A DNA stretch of 64,000 nt, from positions 3,968,001 to 4,032,000 of the forward strand of contig JACTVC010000002.1 of NCBI GenBank assembly GCA_018417955.1, written 5' to 3'. A program made the translations under genes and the position numbers. The first letter of the stretch is position 1. Each line of letters begins with the position of its first letter. This stretch comes from Laccaria trichodermophora (Eukaryota > Basidiomycota > Agaricomycetes > Agaricales > Hydnangiaceae). Positions 1-12,248 of the stretch are shown here, piece after piece. Under the pieces are notes generated by a model, which had not been told where the DNA came from, ran no database searches, and saw nothing but the letters and a program-made list of their open reading frames with translations.

Positions 1-32
1 AATATGTTTGAAAGTTTGACTAGCAAACGTAC

Positions 33-1654
33 CGTCTTGGAAGTTCTGTAAAAGAAGTTGTAGCAAACGTCTAGAAAAGAATAGATGAGAGATTTTTGAT
101 GAGCGTGAGGGGAGTGCGCACCTCCTTCCCATGAGCAGAACGTCACGGGATCAACAAAACAAGAACGAGTGACTAATTTGGGATGTTCTTTTAACATCCA
201 TGCGTGAGTGTACGACCCGCTGTTGTAGTCCATTATCAGCAGGAAGTTGGGAGAAAAAAGAAAAAGTGTTACTTAGAATGGCTAATCATAGTCACGCCTT
301 TGCACGTCTTGGGTATCAAAGATTTCTCAATCTGCCGCTCTTCCTCGCTCTCGCTCGACGATTCTACCTTCTCAATTGAATTGAGATGTACCCACCCAAG
401 TTTGTGGAGTAACCGGGAAAGCTTGCCAACCATTTGCTGCCTATTTGGAGGCTTCAAGAACTGAGGATGAAAAAAGTCCTGGCTAATCTGAGGTTGCAAG
501 AGGATTAAAATTGGCCGGTCGGAGATGGTCATGAAAAGGCGGGAAAGAAGCCTGTGGTATTGTAGAAGCCCCAAGCCAAGGCCATGAACAAAAATAAGAG
601 GTCGATGAGGTGAATCGGGATTCCATTGTTCCGGTATGCGAAGTAGGTATCTGAGGCCTTTTCTTTCAGCAACCAATGGAACCTGGAAAAGTGGATCACA
701 CTGACTCTAAACCATCGAAAGATGCATAGCGAGCGTTCCATTTTGTCTTATACAGATTCTGAATACCCAAGTTGATAACTTTAACAATAGCGTAGAATGT
801 CAAGGGACGCCAAAGGATATTGACGCGGTCTATCGTCAAGCGCATAGGTTGTATGTGGAAATTTTCACCTTCCTCAAGCTTGCAACCCAGGCGCTTCTGA
901 AGTAATTCGAGTGCTTCTGCAACAACCTCACGATGGGCGTGGGGAACCTCCTCTGGAGGCGGCAACTCCGAGTTGAACATGGACCAATACACCCATTTTT
1001 CAACATCAAGCAACTTTATCGTTGACCAAGGCGCCTTGCAGAACCAAGTTCGCAAGGAGTGACGGAAATCAATTGCACGAGGATCATGGCGTTCCAGCTG
1101 AATGATTGCTTCTTCAGGACTGCCAGGTCTTTCGACAACGAGTGATTCTTGATCCCCGCCGTCTTCGGGGAGGTCGGCGAGACCGGTCTTGAGGAGTCGA
1201 ACGAAAGCGGTTTTAATCTGGACAGCGTCACCGGGTCCATGAGGACTAGGGCCCGATACACGCCATACGAGGCAGAGGTAGCGTATGCTAAAGCCAACCT
1301 TTGGAAGCATAAAAGTAGGTTAGTTGCAAGGATTGCGGTAAATATCAATGGTCGAACCTCACAGGCAGCAATTCCAAACAAAGCACGACTGAAGAAGGAG
1401 TGGGCGCCCAAGTTCTTGGAAAAAAGGGAGTGAATCACGAAGGCCCATGAGAGCGGCACGGAGGACCACAAAGGGATGACCATAAAAAAGAGGACGAGGT
1501 AGAAGGAAAGATCGCGGGCTCGCGGTGGTATAGGTATTTCTGAGATATCATGTAGCATAGAGTGGAGGACGTAAAAGAGAGACACGAAAGACCAAAGAAA
1601 ACCAAAGGCGAGACAGAAGCACTGTTTGAGGCTAATAGTAATAGTAGTTTGCAC
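33..1654 (-). CDS. Alpha/beta hydrolase-fold membrane protein (partial, continues past left edge)
   Basis: A multi-exon gene read right to left; its 3' end lies outside the window. The N-terminal half (about 1654-1260) has several hydrophobic helices, so the protein is probably membrane bound. The hydrolase half shows an oxyanion-type HGLGLGLLQYH motif (about 570-600) and a nucleophile elbow SHSNG, in which the Asn codon is rebuilt across an intron at 220-272. Exons 122-219 and 33-70 continue in frame (key segments THAWMLKEHPKLVTR, CFVDPVTF, DVCYNFFYR). The hydrolase fold is clear; the substrate is unknown. Two upstream junctions are awkward (about 1220-1260 and 690-710): they need short introns (44 and 37 nt, weak donors) or else reflect single-base frameshifts. 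No ATG fits the long N-terminal frame cleanly, so the start is uncertain. It is divergent to IDH1 with under 100 bp between them. Confidence 0.8.
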
Positions 1655-1717
1655 GTGATGACATCGGCAGCCACCGTTCGCGATTCCGTTCTTTCTCTTT
1701 TTTTCTAAACTTTAGTG

Positions 1718-3311
1718 ATGTTCCGCAACGCGCTCTCGGCCGTCGCTCGCCCAGTCAGCTCCCCCTTGGTGCGTTTTATTTGAATTAATCATATATGTTC
1801 TTATCGCTCTCTTCAGAGAACCGTCACAACCCTCTCGGCAGGCTTCCCAAAGGTCCTTCACAGAGTATGCCACGCTCACCGCATCTGTTCCTTTCTCTCT
1901 CTTATTTTTCTTCGTCCAATTAGCCTACCACCAAGTATGGCGGCGTGTATACCGTACGCCGCTTGTCCCTCCATCATCGCACGCCGCTCACTCCACCACT
2001 TCAGGTTACGCTGATTCCAGGTGACGGAATTGGCGCAGAAATTACAGACTCCGTCAAGGAGATCTTTGAGTATGTCAATGCGCCCATTGAGTGGGAACAA
2101 TACGATGTTCTTGGAATGTCATCCGCTGGAGAGGCCCTCTTTAAGCAAGCTATGGAGAGTCTGAAGCGAAACAGAGTGGGTCTCAAAGGTGCGTTTGGGC
2201 TTGCATTGGAGGGTTCCTGTCTCAATCTTATCTTCGACCTTAGGCATTCTCTTCACTCCCATCTCTCAGTCAGGTCACATTTCATGGAATGTCGCCATGC
2301 GCCAACAACTCGACATCTATGCTTCAGTGGTCCTCTGCAAGTCATTGCCAGGCTTTCCAACTAGGCACGCAAACGTCGACTTCGCCATAATTCGTGAAAA
2401 TACTGAGGGTGAATATTCTGGACTGGAACACCAGAGCTACCCGGGCGTTGTCGAGAGTTTAAAGGTCTCAACACGGGCAAAAGCGGAACGTATCTCGCGG
2501 TTTGCTTTTGACTTCGCCCTGAAGAATAATCGCAAGGTATTTCTTTGCATTTTCCGTCTCCAAACAATGGCTTACTGGTCATTCCAGAAAGTGACATGCG
2601 TCCACAAAGCCAACATCATGAAACTCGGTGATGGCCTCTTCTTAAACACTTTCCGACGAGTTGCGGAAGAGTATAAGTCTTCTGGGATCGAATTTAACGA
2701 CATGATTGTTGATAACACGTAACGTCTACAATTTCATCCTGCCCTTGTCGTGCTTACCCCTTGATGTCAGCTCGATGCAGCTTGTTGCCCGCCCAGGGCA
2801 GTTTGATGTTATGGTGATGCCCAATTTGTATGGCGCCATTGTTTCCAATATCGGTGCTGCTCTTGTTGGTGGACCAGGCATTGTTCCAGGTTGCAATGTT
2901 GGCCGTGTAGGTCCTTTATCAAAAGTTCAAGTAGTTTCTTCACTCATATACTCCAAGGAATATGCTTTGTTTGAACCCGGTTGCCGTCATGTCGCCAGCG
3001 ATATCATGGGCACGAATCGTGCAAATCCAACGGCCATGGTCTTGAGCGCAACGATGATGCTCAGGCATCTAGGGTATGTATAAGGCTCCTCCTTTTCCCT
3101 TCCGTGATTGAAATATGCTTTTAGCCTTGATCCCATTGCAAACAGCATTGCAAGCGCTACCTTCAATGTGATCAATGAGGGAAAAGTCAGGACTGCCGAT
3201 ATGGGTGGTGAGTGACACAATTTCTCACGTCATTTCAGCCATTATAAACAACGCTTGGAAGGATCTGCAACTACCTCTGACTTTACCGCCGCGATTATCC
3301 AAAAACTCTGA
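1718..3311 (+). CDS. IDH1: NAD-dependent isocitrate dehydrogenase subunit 1, mitochondrial
   Basis: Mitochondrial TCA-cycle enzyme, converting isocitrate to 2-oxoglutarate as a hetero-oligomer with IDH2. I joined ten exons: 1718-1768, 1817-1864, 1924-1953, 2005-2188, 2244-2536, 2588-2718, 2771-2906, 2958-3073, 3125-3207 and 3262-3311. They total 1122 nt and give 373 aa with no stop, a normal length for the family. The N-terminus ([16 protein letters not shown]) is Arg/Ala-rich like a mitochondrial presequence. Hallmarks are [13 protein letters not shown] near residue 45, [17 protein letters not shown] in the middle, [26 protein letters not shown] and the C-terminal [11 protein letters not shown]. 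All introns are GT-AG and 46-69 nt. The small exons that carry the presequence are typical of basidiomycete IDH1. The assignment to subunit 1 rather than 2 rests on overall resemblance. Confidence 0.95.
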
Positions 3312-3469
3312 AGTTTATGTCTTTATGTCGATTCCTGACATTGTATTACGGAGTATAGAGTCTTCCCGTGGACAGGAACTAGATAAGAGTCTATCCAAAA
3401 CAGCTCATTTTCGATGCTCTGCATCAGTAGCAAATGACATTCTGTGGCGGTATTCAACGGTATCGCTGA

Positions 3470-4972
3470 TTACGGAATTGTAGTATTGAAGCTGAGATCT
3501 ACATTGTCGAAAGTTGTATCTTGGTCAAGAGCCACCTCATACTCTTCGAGTGTCAACTCTCTGAGTCTCTTGCATCGTGGCCCGTCCGCCTGGCCTTCCG
3601 GTGGCTCGATAACACTTTCGTTCCTCATCCCGGCTCCAGAAGACTCATTAGCTGCCTTGTCCACTGATGCCAAAAGTTTACCTTTCTTGCGAAGGTCTAA
3701 AATTTTTGCACACGAAACCTCAGATCGTTCCCCCCACTTATCCACGGAAGGTCTGAATTCCATATATAATGACCAGGCTTTTGAATTCAACTCCTGTGGT
3801 TCGTAGCTCTCCGAAAGCAACCTCAGTGCACCAACGATGGAAGCGGTGGTTTGTCGAAAGGATCGAGATATGTAGGAGAATGCGGTACTCGGCGGGACGG
3901 GTGAGCCGTTAGAGAGAGCCCGCCATTCGCCCGACTGGGTCCGGTATAGCGGTCTGCAAGATTATATTTAGCGTTAACCACGACCAATGGCAATGAACAT
4001 ACACTCTGAGAACATGAACAGCACAAAACTCTCGTTTAGATCTTCGGAATACTAACGAGTAGTGAAACAACTAACCTTCTTCCCATTAGTTCTACATACG
4101 GCTGTGACCCTTCAGTTGGGACTTCCAGACATTTTCCCTTGCCTTTGTCATAGATACCGAGCGATGTCCCTTTGGAGATGGCATTGAGTTCAGTGTAAAC
4201 AGAAGCTAGATGGAAAAATCATGGAAGCAGTGAAGCAGACAAGAAGTCATAGAGATACCAATACTAAGCGCCTCTTCCCGTTTAAAGTGCATACGTTCTG
4301 CTACGAGGGTAGCCCATGCAGTCATTATTGGTGCGCGATTCACCACGGTAGACTTGATTCTCAGCACCTATCATAACGCCATCAACGATGAGATCCGATG
4401 CCCCAGTTCACGAAGCTTACATCCTCGTCTAGGATCTCGTTGAATTCTAAGCTACCAAGATTGGCAGCCTCATCCACTTGGCCATCGAGAAAAAATTCAT
4501 TTTGGTCGTTACTTGTACGTTTTCTTTTCCGCTTTGGAGGGGTTATCTGTAGAATGAATGGCTGAAGTTCAAAACGATTTCGTTACTTGAATTTAGCATA
4601 CGATATTTTGAACAGCCGAAGGACCTGCAATGGGGGAGACTAGCGTTGAGGATGACTCCTTCTTCTGCTTCAGAAGTGAGCCTTTGAGTCCGGCCTTGCG
4701 GATTGCACCCATGACGAGCTTTCGGTCATCTTTATCGTCAATTCCTACCACCTTGAGCTTATAATCAGTGAGTTGTCCAAGCATAGCAGGGGTGTTGTAT
4801 TCTTTGTATCTGGAGTGGAGTAAGTACTCGTTTGGTTCATGGGGTGGCGACGGGCGAACACTTTAGCAGCCACGGCGATTGCTTTCTGCATAGGAAGGTT
4901 ATTCCCAGTGAGGATCTTTAAAAATTGAGGCAAAGAAATTTTGAGGTCTTCATCGTTAATATTGGTGGACAT
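3470..4972 (-). CDS. Conserved basidiomycete protein of unknown function
   Basis: A multi-exon gene whose exons I could join without a stop. It starts MSTNINDEDLKISLPQFL (ATG at 4972), followed by a helical region with DDKDDRKLVMGAIRKAGLKG that resembles a SAM-like or helix-hairpin DNA-binding fold. The join AAKV/YKEYNTPAML uses a donor at about 4865. Next comes a basic patch, then exons around 4300 and 4150 (MTAWATLVAERM, ELNAISKGTSLGIYD). The C-terminal exon 3470-3970 contains FSYISRSFRQTTASIVGAL and AWSLYMEFRPSVDKWGERS. The gene looks well preserved and under coding constraint. I do not recognise a characterised family. It is convergent with IDH1, with about 160 bp between stops. Confidence 0.75.
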
Positions 4973-4999
4973 GGTCGTATGTAAGTGGCTCTCAGCCAA

Positions 5000-5640
5000 T
5001 TCTCAGAGCTCGCTGCCGCGCTGCACTTACATAGTTGGATGCTATTTGGCATTACCTTCGAGAAGCAATAACGTCACAGCAAGGTCGACGCGACAAGTTG
5101 ATGGTAAATTCGTTGAAAATTGCCCTACGGGCGGACCTGGATACTGCTGTCTCATACAGACGTCCGATTCCAGGTAACACTTCAAAGAATTTTTACGGGG
5201 ACAAATACAGTACATAGTACATGCGGCACAACCGAGAAAAAATGTCGACGCGCCGAAGTCAAGAAGAATTGAGAAGGTGGAATTCGGAGTCCGACAGAGT
5301 CGACATAAAGGCCACCTATATCTCTCATATGCATTTCTCAAATCGCATATAAGGCTGGGGAAGGCCTACCATCTGCGGTCCAATACCGGCCCAGGTATCC
5401 GCTCCTTCGTAAAAAGATCCTATCCCGTACTGCCAGCACCAGTCAATACTCTACCGCAACCGGAATAAAGGCGAAGCTATACATACAGAAAAACTGTCGC
5501 GATCAGCAATCCAAGTATCCGTATTTCCTTGTGGTATGCAGGTAGCCATGCGCGTTATCACGCGATCATCAGCAAGCTGATTGTCTTCATATATAGTCGT
5601 CCCGGCTACCCCAGTTGAAGCATGATGAAGGTTGTCCCGC
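5000..5640. other. No supportable gene
   Basis: About 640 bases upstream of the 3470-4972 gene. Only short overlapping reading frames without recognisable motifs are present on either strand. It probably includes that gene's promoter and the beginning of the accessory region. Confidence 0.5.
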
Positions 5641-6809
5641 TCATCTTGCTGATAAGGCTTTTATTATATCAGTCCATATTTTGCTTAACTTCCCACGGCT
5701 TATAACACATACTATGGCGCATGCTGCCATCATCGAGGTTGTATTGTTACCCTCATAATTCATCTCGAATCCTTCAGCCATCCAGTTCAATATGGACTCC
5801 GTTTCCACGGCAGTACTGGTAGGTTCAATCAATGAAAAAATTATAAGAAAGGCATAGATACTTCTGTGCATTGACCGGCCAAGTTTCCGACGAGACTTGG
5901 CCGCCTTCAACTTCCACATTAGGCGGACACGATCCGACGTCACAAGCCCAGTAATGCACATTGTCGGTCTGGTCACGCCGATGAAGTCCATAGGGAGGAA
6001 CAGCTCCTTCGAGAGCCGACTGTATGGTCAAAGTAGAAGGATCACTACAGCATGAGCATGAAGAAACAAATAAAAACATCAAAATGTACTGACAAAAGCC
6101 GATAAGCTTCCCCGAATCGATGGCCTATGTGTGGGGGACAACCCTTGCCCAACTTGCAGGACGGCATCCTATATAGCAACAATTCAGCCTGCATTACGCT
6201 TTTGATTGGTGGAACTACGTGCAGCCGCCGTACCTGCGTGCATGGATGAGGTTGCGTATCTTGGAAACAACCCGATGATACGTCCGGACATGATTCATTC
6301 ACGGAAGGATACTGCACATCTGATGTCCAGAAGTCCAGGTGGGTGGTAGCGCCGAGGCCAACGGTTGAAGGACCTGTATAGTCGTTGTCGTCATTACTTG
6401 AAGGGCGAACCGCAGTGTGCAATTCTGATTGCGACAAGGTTTCTAGCCAGACGCACTGGGACTGTTGATCAACGTCGGTAACCAATGTTAGATCAGTGAC
6501 CTACGGCAACCCCCGAACTTTCACACCAGTAACAGGATGGCCAGGCCTCGTCACACTGTCCATAATGGATTTCAAGCTGTAATAACCAAAATACGAGATA
6601 CTTACTATCAAGCTCAACTCCTTGCATGAAGAACAGGATCGTGCGTTTCTCGACCTGCCGTTCGATGTCAGTAGGTGACGTAATTGGAAAAGCTGGTTAG
6701 ATCTGGAAATGAGCTCCTCTGCGTCGAGGGGACGATATTTCGGGCGACGGTGTCCACGACTTTCAAAACGACCATAAGAAACAGAATATAACGAAGTGGG
6801 AAACGACAT
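5641..6809 (-). CDS. Candidate multi-exon gene, unrecognised
   Basis: Three frame-shifted open stretches on the minus strand can be linked by ordinary GT-AG introns (for example a donor GTAAGT near 6604 and acceptor TTACAG near 6582). Recognisable pieces are EKRTILFFMQGVELD (about 6650-6605), VTRPGHPVTGVKVRGLP (6550-6505), an acidic Asn/Asp-rich stretch near 6380, and a Cys-containing stretch VHYWACDVGSCPPNVEVEGG (about 5970-5905). The Cys residues could indicate a secreted or lumenal domain, but I see no clear signal peptide. I recognise no family. The exon structure is uncertain and the gene may be decayed. Confidence 0.3.
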
Positions 6810-6859
6810 ACAGCCTGAGCATTATAGTTGTAACGTAGGTAAATGAAGAAAATCATCCG

Positions 6860-8040
6860 AACATACTTATAAAGGGACAGTCGTTGTCAGGGCTAAGATC
6901 CGGACTATTTCAACTGACGTCATTTTTCCTAAACCAGGGGCATACAGGGGCATACGCGGCATTCAGACATATGTCAGAAGAAACATACAGAACCCTGTGC
7001 GAATATCTCATAAATTAGGTAACAACGACACCGACAGAAACGGCGCGGCGTTTTCACTTCAATAATACCTGTTTTATCTTGCCTAGAGGAATGGAGCGTC
7101 CACCAGCGCCAAACTCGAACTGTTCACGATGCGCCTGTGGCAATGGAATTCCATGTTGTGCTCTTTTTCCAAGAAGAGCAGACGGCAAGATCACGCTTCC
7201 CAATCCACGGCCCCATGTCAGAGAACAAGATCTTACCCCCATGTTGGTAAACCCAATAACGTGTTCCTAGCCATTTTTTAAACTTCCGGATTCATCCATG
7301 CTGTATTACATAGGTTGCCAGCAGCTTTGAAACCAATCGTCACTCCAAAGTTGGTGCCGTTTAGCACTATTCCCTTACAGCCTTATCAAGTAACAAACGA
7401 CCATTCACAGTGTAAGCCTCCAGTTGGTACGTTAAACCAATAACGTTTTCTCGATATAATAATCAACTTATCAGAGTCATACTAGGCCCGTCCAAAGGAT
7501 GTGCAGCATATAAATGTCGACCACGTAGGACTCCATCTGATAGAGCAACAGCAACACAAAACGAGACGGCAAGGATGAAAGGTATAGATCCTATTCGATG
7601 GTCTAGAGACTTGAGCCTTCGGAGAAGACGACAGATGTACACGACCATGCCCACTAGCTCACGTTTTAGGCACTATGAATGCAAATAGACACTATCCTTT
7701 ATTTTTATATATGTGGATGTGCAGACAGCGTTATGTCCATGTTACATTGACCAAGGTAGGGGTAAGATATGAACAGCTTGTTTGAATAACCACTTAACCT
7801 AGCTAAAATCGCCACGGTCTTAAATAATGAATGACCAAGCCCGGCTTCACCAAATCCCAATGGAACAAACCAAGTGTAAGACGAGGTCTGTACTCCACGT
7901 GAACCAGTATTGCATCCATTGAACAAATTGTAACTTACAGAAACGATGCTACCGACCCCAACTCACACCCACCCCTAGGCATCTGTTTATGCTGAGAATT
8001 CGTGGGTACTATAATTTGACAAGCCATCTTACTATATGAA
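6860..8040 (-). CDS. Candidate membrane-anchored protein fragments, unrecognised
   Basis: The minus-strand exon at 7463-7654 starts MVVYICRLLRRLKSLDHR, followed by a hydrophobic helix GSIPFILAVSFCVAVAL. This is a plausible signal anchor, with a positively charged N-terminal side. Further exons at about 7435-7265 read toward NGTNFGVTIGFKAAGNL, and at 7242-7054 a Gly/Arg-rich stretch follows. A separate open stretch at 7705-7926 (FNGCNTGSRGVQTSSY) might be an upstream exon or another gene. Intron joins are ambiguous. It lies 3' of the kinase gene on the same strand. I cannot assign a family. Confidence 0.3.
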
Positions 8041-9390
8041 TCATAGATCATCAACACCTTTGATATATCCAAGTGAACCAAAAAATCGGTGCGCCAGTAC
8101 GTCTTTCATCTCTATCCGGTCCATGGGATCAAGTTGCAAACACGCTTTGATCAGACTGCATAAATCAGGCCGCAATACTTGTACCTAGGATCATCAACCT
8201 ATAAGCATCGCACTACAGGTTGAAGACACACTCACCGTAAATGGTTTCACTTTGTCAATAGATAAAGAAAAGGACTGACCATCCACCGTATCATGGAAAG
8301 GCTTGACACGAGGCGGAGAGCCAGTAAAGAATAGGAATTTGTAATCTTCCCGCATCAATGACACAAATTTCTCGCGAAAGGGGCCAATAGCCTTTTCCAT
8401 GTATGCCAAGGTATTGTGCAACGACGTTGAAACGGGGTGAATGCCCACTAGCGTCCACAATTCAAATAGTACACAGCCGACGGAATACACATCCATAGGA
8501 AAAGACCAAGACAATCCTGTAACGGTCATTCAAAGCATAAACAGAAACAAGTCATACATACCTAACCAAACCTCGGGAGAGCGGTAACCAATTGTGCCAG
8601 AGAGATGTGTTAGACGTCTGTTGACAAACTGCGAGTCTTCCAAATCAATTATCTTGATTTCGGGGCTACGAAGTATATACTATGCGTACCATTAGACGAA
8701 GCGATTATCTAATGAGAGAATTGATAAGGCTAACCTTCTCTTTAAAAACCCCGTCCGGTGCTAAATCCCGGATTTGTACCAGCGAGTCATCTACCAGAAC
8801 GATATTGTCCGGCTTTATGTCCCCATGCACGATGTTGACGGAATGCAAGACTGAAGCTTGTCAATATGTCGGACACAAGACAAATTTGAAACCTACATTC
8901 TACAGCGATACTAATCTGCCATGCAATGGACCGAACATGACGTATTGGCAAAGGGAATAAGCCGGATTGACTAAACAAAGAACGCAATGACATCCCAGCT
9001 AACTCGAAAACGAGACACTGTTTTCCGAAGAAAGTTGTCCTCTGCGATGCCAAAATAAATAAGCTATGATTTTTAGAATGGCACACGAATCTGCAGGTTA
9101 TTATTAGACACGTACCCAATCTTGACAGACTTGCTAGCCGTCAAATGCTCAGCCAATTTACAGGCATTCCTGGCTTTGAAGCTGTGACCTCGTTTGGACA
9201 TTATCTTCAAAGCCACATAACGTCCAGGAAAATCGATTTCCTGCACTCGCCATACCTCCCCACTTGAACCGGTACCCAGTACTTCTAAAAGTTCATCTTC
9301 CAAACAATCCAGTTTGATAAATTCATAAAAAAGGATATCATTAAACCCACACTTGTTGGAAACAACATCTAACCGTGCAGCCACGCGGCA
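8041..9390 (-). CDS. Divergent LAMMER/CLK-like protein kinase
   Basis: Multi-exon kinase domain read right to left, ending with TGA at 8041. Visible subdomains: glycine loop GTGSSGEVW, then YVALKIM with the ATP-binding Lys (about 9300-9190); hinge region CLVFELAGMSL (about 9020); catalytic loop HGDIKPDN (about 8830), where the usual HRD is HGD; metal-binding motif IIDLED instead of DFG (about 8660); activation segment GTIGYRSPEVW (about 8590); DVYSVGCVLFELW (about 8480); and the C-lobe motif LDPMDRIEMKDVLAHRFF in the last exon (about 8150-8070). The YRSPE and ME(K/R)xxGP pattern is like CLK/LAMMER and SR-protein kinases. Asp of HGD and Lys of VALK are present, so catalysis is possible. The first exon and start are uncertain (no ATG placed). 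Agaricomycetes carry many such lineage-specific kinases. Confidence 0.8.
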
Positions 9391-9399
9391 ATCGTTCCT

Positions 9400-10380
9400 C
9401 GGGAAAGCATATAGTAGACAACAGTAGAAATCTGAAAAACGATGCTCACTTATTTGACTTTACCTGGCTTGATGACACCTGATCAGAGCATCCCACTTCA
9501 GCGTCATCTAAATAAAAGACGTAGGGTTTCAAAGCTCGGAGTATGCACAACTTGTACTTTACCTAGAATGTGGGGTCTCTTGATTGACTTCAAGTTTGCG
9601 CCCCGCTTAGTCGTAAGCGATTTTCGCTTTCCTTCAAACTTTTTAGTGAACGTTTGCTGGGGGGAAGACAGTAGTTACGTCGCCTAACAGCCATCGTCTA
9701 AAGATAGTTTCGACGTCAAACGGGTCCATTAAATGTTCTGATCATGCTTCCTAATGCGTCAAACGTATTAACTGCAAAACATATGACGCCTTGTCATGAC
9801 ACTCGTACCGGCAAGTACTGATCAAGTACTTGTACCTGGATTGTCGACTTGGAAAAACTGAATGGGTAATCATTGACGCACCATTGAGCTTTCAAGTTTC
9901 AATAGGAAACCGCTACTCCGCGAGTTGTCGCACCTCGACATGCGAGGTTTGGTATATGTAGCCTGAAACAGAGGCATCTGATGCGCTGCCAATGATGTCA
10001 TAGGAGGTGGCCCATCTAGATTCGCCTCCTTTCTTAGATACCATCCTGGCCGAATTATATTTACAGATGCTAAACAAACTGTGGCCATGAGTACAAATTG
10101 ATAAGTACCCACTGGGTCGAACTTTAAAGCTTTACGTTTGACACGTACGACAACACGGACGTTGCCGGACGTTACATACTTAGATGGGATCTGACGTATC
10201 AAGATAACCCAGAAAGGGTAAGTTAAAAGCGCCGTTGTCTGGCAGCCGGTCTACACCCCAAGGCCTGCAATGAAGTACTAAACATAAAAAGGGGCCAGCA
10301 GAAAATCGATAACTACTTGCTGGAAAGACGCTCTCTTCCTCTAACAGAATACCTCATAATATGCCCCAACTATTGTGGTC
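9400..10380. other. Intergenic, no supportable gene
   Basis: This lies between the two divergently arranged kinase genes. A minus-strand open stretch at 9870-10202 lacks an ATG at its 5' end and matches nothing I know. The promoters of both kinases should lie in this interval. Confidence 0.4.
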
Positions 10381-10559
10381 AATAACTGCCTCACCCAGGT
10401 AAACTCCCCTCCGATCTAATACGATACAGCTGAATTCGACCCTAGGTACATACTGGGATCGATTATCCTCGATCGCTGTGAGTGCGTCCGAATAAGGTGT
10501 ATCACGGGTTACGATTCTTAATAAGTATGCGAAGACGAAGTTATAAGAGAATTATCACG

Positions 10560-11762
10560 TAGTCGCAGCTCTCAAATAATAGAAGTAATTGACATCAAGA
10601 AAGAAGAACGTCGAGTTATACGAGTTTTGACTCGATATCACATGAAAGAAAGAGTCATCCGATCTGACATTGCATGGTTTCGACACGTGAGGACTAGGGA
10701 ATCGGGGTACGGTTGTTCCTCCTGGTCCGGAGTTTAAACATTCACTCATTCCAACTTCCGCTCAGTTGCAGCCGTTTTATCAATGACTATGTTACTATCA
10801 ATCACCATTTTCTCATTTTCGCCAGGACGGGCCCAACGTTGGAAGACCTACTTCAGACAGATCAATCTCCTCCGTTTTCGATGCAAGAGATACGCGAAAT
10901 TTCGGAGCAAGTAATCCAAGCCGCCATATGTAAGATCTTCCGTCCTTGAATTTCCAGATGACGTTATTCTGCAACAGTTCTCCATCGGGAATACATCGTA
11001 CACTCAACAATTTGCCCTAGGAACATCGAGTTCATGGATAACGCAACACTTCAAGTTTCTCGCTATAATACTGACGGTGTACTTGTACGTCACGTAAGGG
11101 TCTGTTTAAATACTCCTGGTGAGCTCTAAAGTCGGAATTAGGAATCCCTGCGCTCTAGTAAAGTCAAACTCTGTTTCTACGGACAAAATGGAAGCAGGAC
11201 AGGTGGAAGCTCGCTTCGAGATCTGTATAAAGCTCCGGAGACCGTCCTAGGTAAGATTGAGTTACCACGTCCGATAAACCCTACATCAAGATATGAACAG
11301 GCTGGAAACGAACTGAACGAATCGATAATTTTGCAATCGGCTGCGTCTTGGCAGAGCTAGTAACTGGATATCCCCTTTTCTGCACCTGCGAACGGGGGCG
11401 CAACTATATCCGAGAGAAGCTGGTTGCGTTCGATCGTATACTAGGACCCATTCCGGAGCGAATGGGTTTAAAGATAGAAGATAAATTTCCAGGAACCTTC
11501 GATATTCCCGACTACTGCAACGTCCCAGTCGACAGCGACATATCTGCAACAGTCCAATACTTCGCAGACAATGCAATGGAACTTGACGTAAGACCATGTA
11601 TTTGTTTTGAGGACGTACATTTGACTATAATAATCGCAGTTGTTGATTCGAAATAAAGAGCTTGCAGCCGTAATCCGCGCCCTGACTAATCTTCGTCAAT
11701 CTGCACGACCGCCGCTAGACTCGGTTTTGCAAATGCCATTCTTCCTCAGTCATGAAAGCTGA
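10560..11762 (+). pseudogene. LAMMER/CLK-like kinase copy with degenerate catalytic loop (pseudokinase or decayed)
   Basis: Plus-strand exons carry the lower part of a kinase. These are a helix region PTLEDLLQTDQSPPFSMQEI (about 10835-10895); a segment equivalent to the catalytic loop in which no H-x-D-x-K-P-x-N can be read, followed by NIEFMDNATLQVSRYNTDGV (about 11022-11080); the APE motif as DLYKAPETVLG (about 11215-11251); NFAIGCVLAELVTGYPLF (about 11325-11385); LVAFDRILGPIPERMG (about 11420-11470); and the C-terminal MPFFLSHES with TGA at 11760-11762. Together these match the LAMMER-type C-lobe. I could not place a glycine loop or ATP-binding Lys upstream. It is related in layout to the kinase at 8041-9390 but is not a recent copy. 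It may be a pseudokinase or a dying paralogue. Confidence 0.6.
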
Positions 11763-12248
11763 ATATCACGTTGCCAATCGTTGTTTCACAGATGTACAAG
11801 TTTAATGGGACGTACTTCACCATCATTTCTCTTATATACCATGTACTATCATTCTTATAAATGATCCTGGTAAAACACTGAATAGAAATTTGGCTGGACG
11901 ACTTGTGGTCTAATCCTATGAAGAAAAGGTTCACCATTGGTAGGTAATGTTCAAGGATGCCGATTACAACATTTTGTTGGCGTCTCTAAACCTGGGTCCC
12001 AACCGGGCCCTCGTAGTCCTAATAAAAGGCTGTATGGAAGGTACATTGACGCATTCGCCTTCAGGAAGTCACGACAACATACATCAATCATCAAATTACA
12101 TGGACATCTTGACGTAGGCCGAAGTAAATATAAAGTACAGAAGAGATAAATGCATAAAGTAGCCTACATGTTACAACTAATATGTACTTCATATATATAT
12201 TCGCTGTGCTCACGAAGTCCGGAAGTCTGTCTGCACATATCTGTATAC

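Noticed and set aside
9870..10202. 110-codon minus-strand frame
   Set aside because: It starts with TTG, has no motif and no splice partners. Not supportable as a gene.
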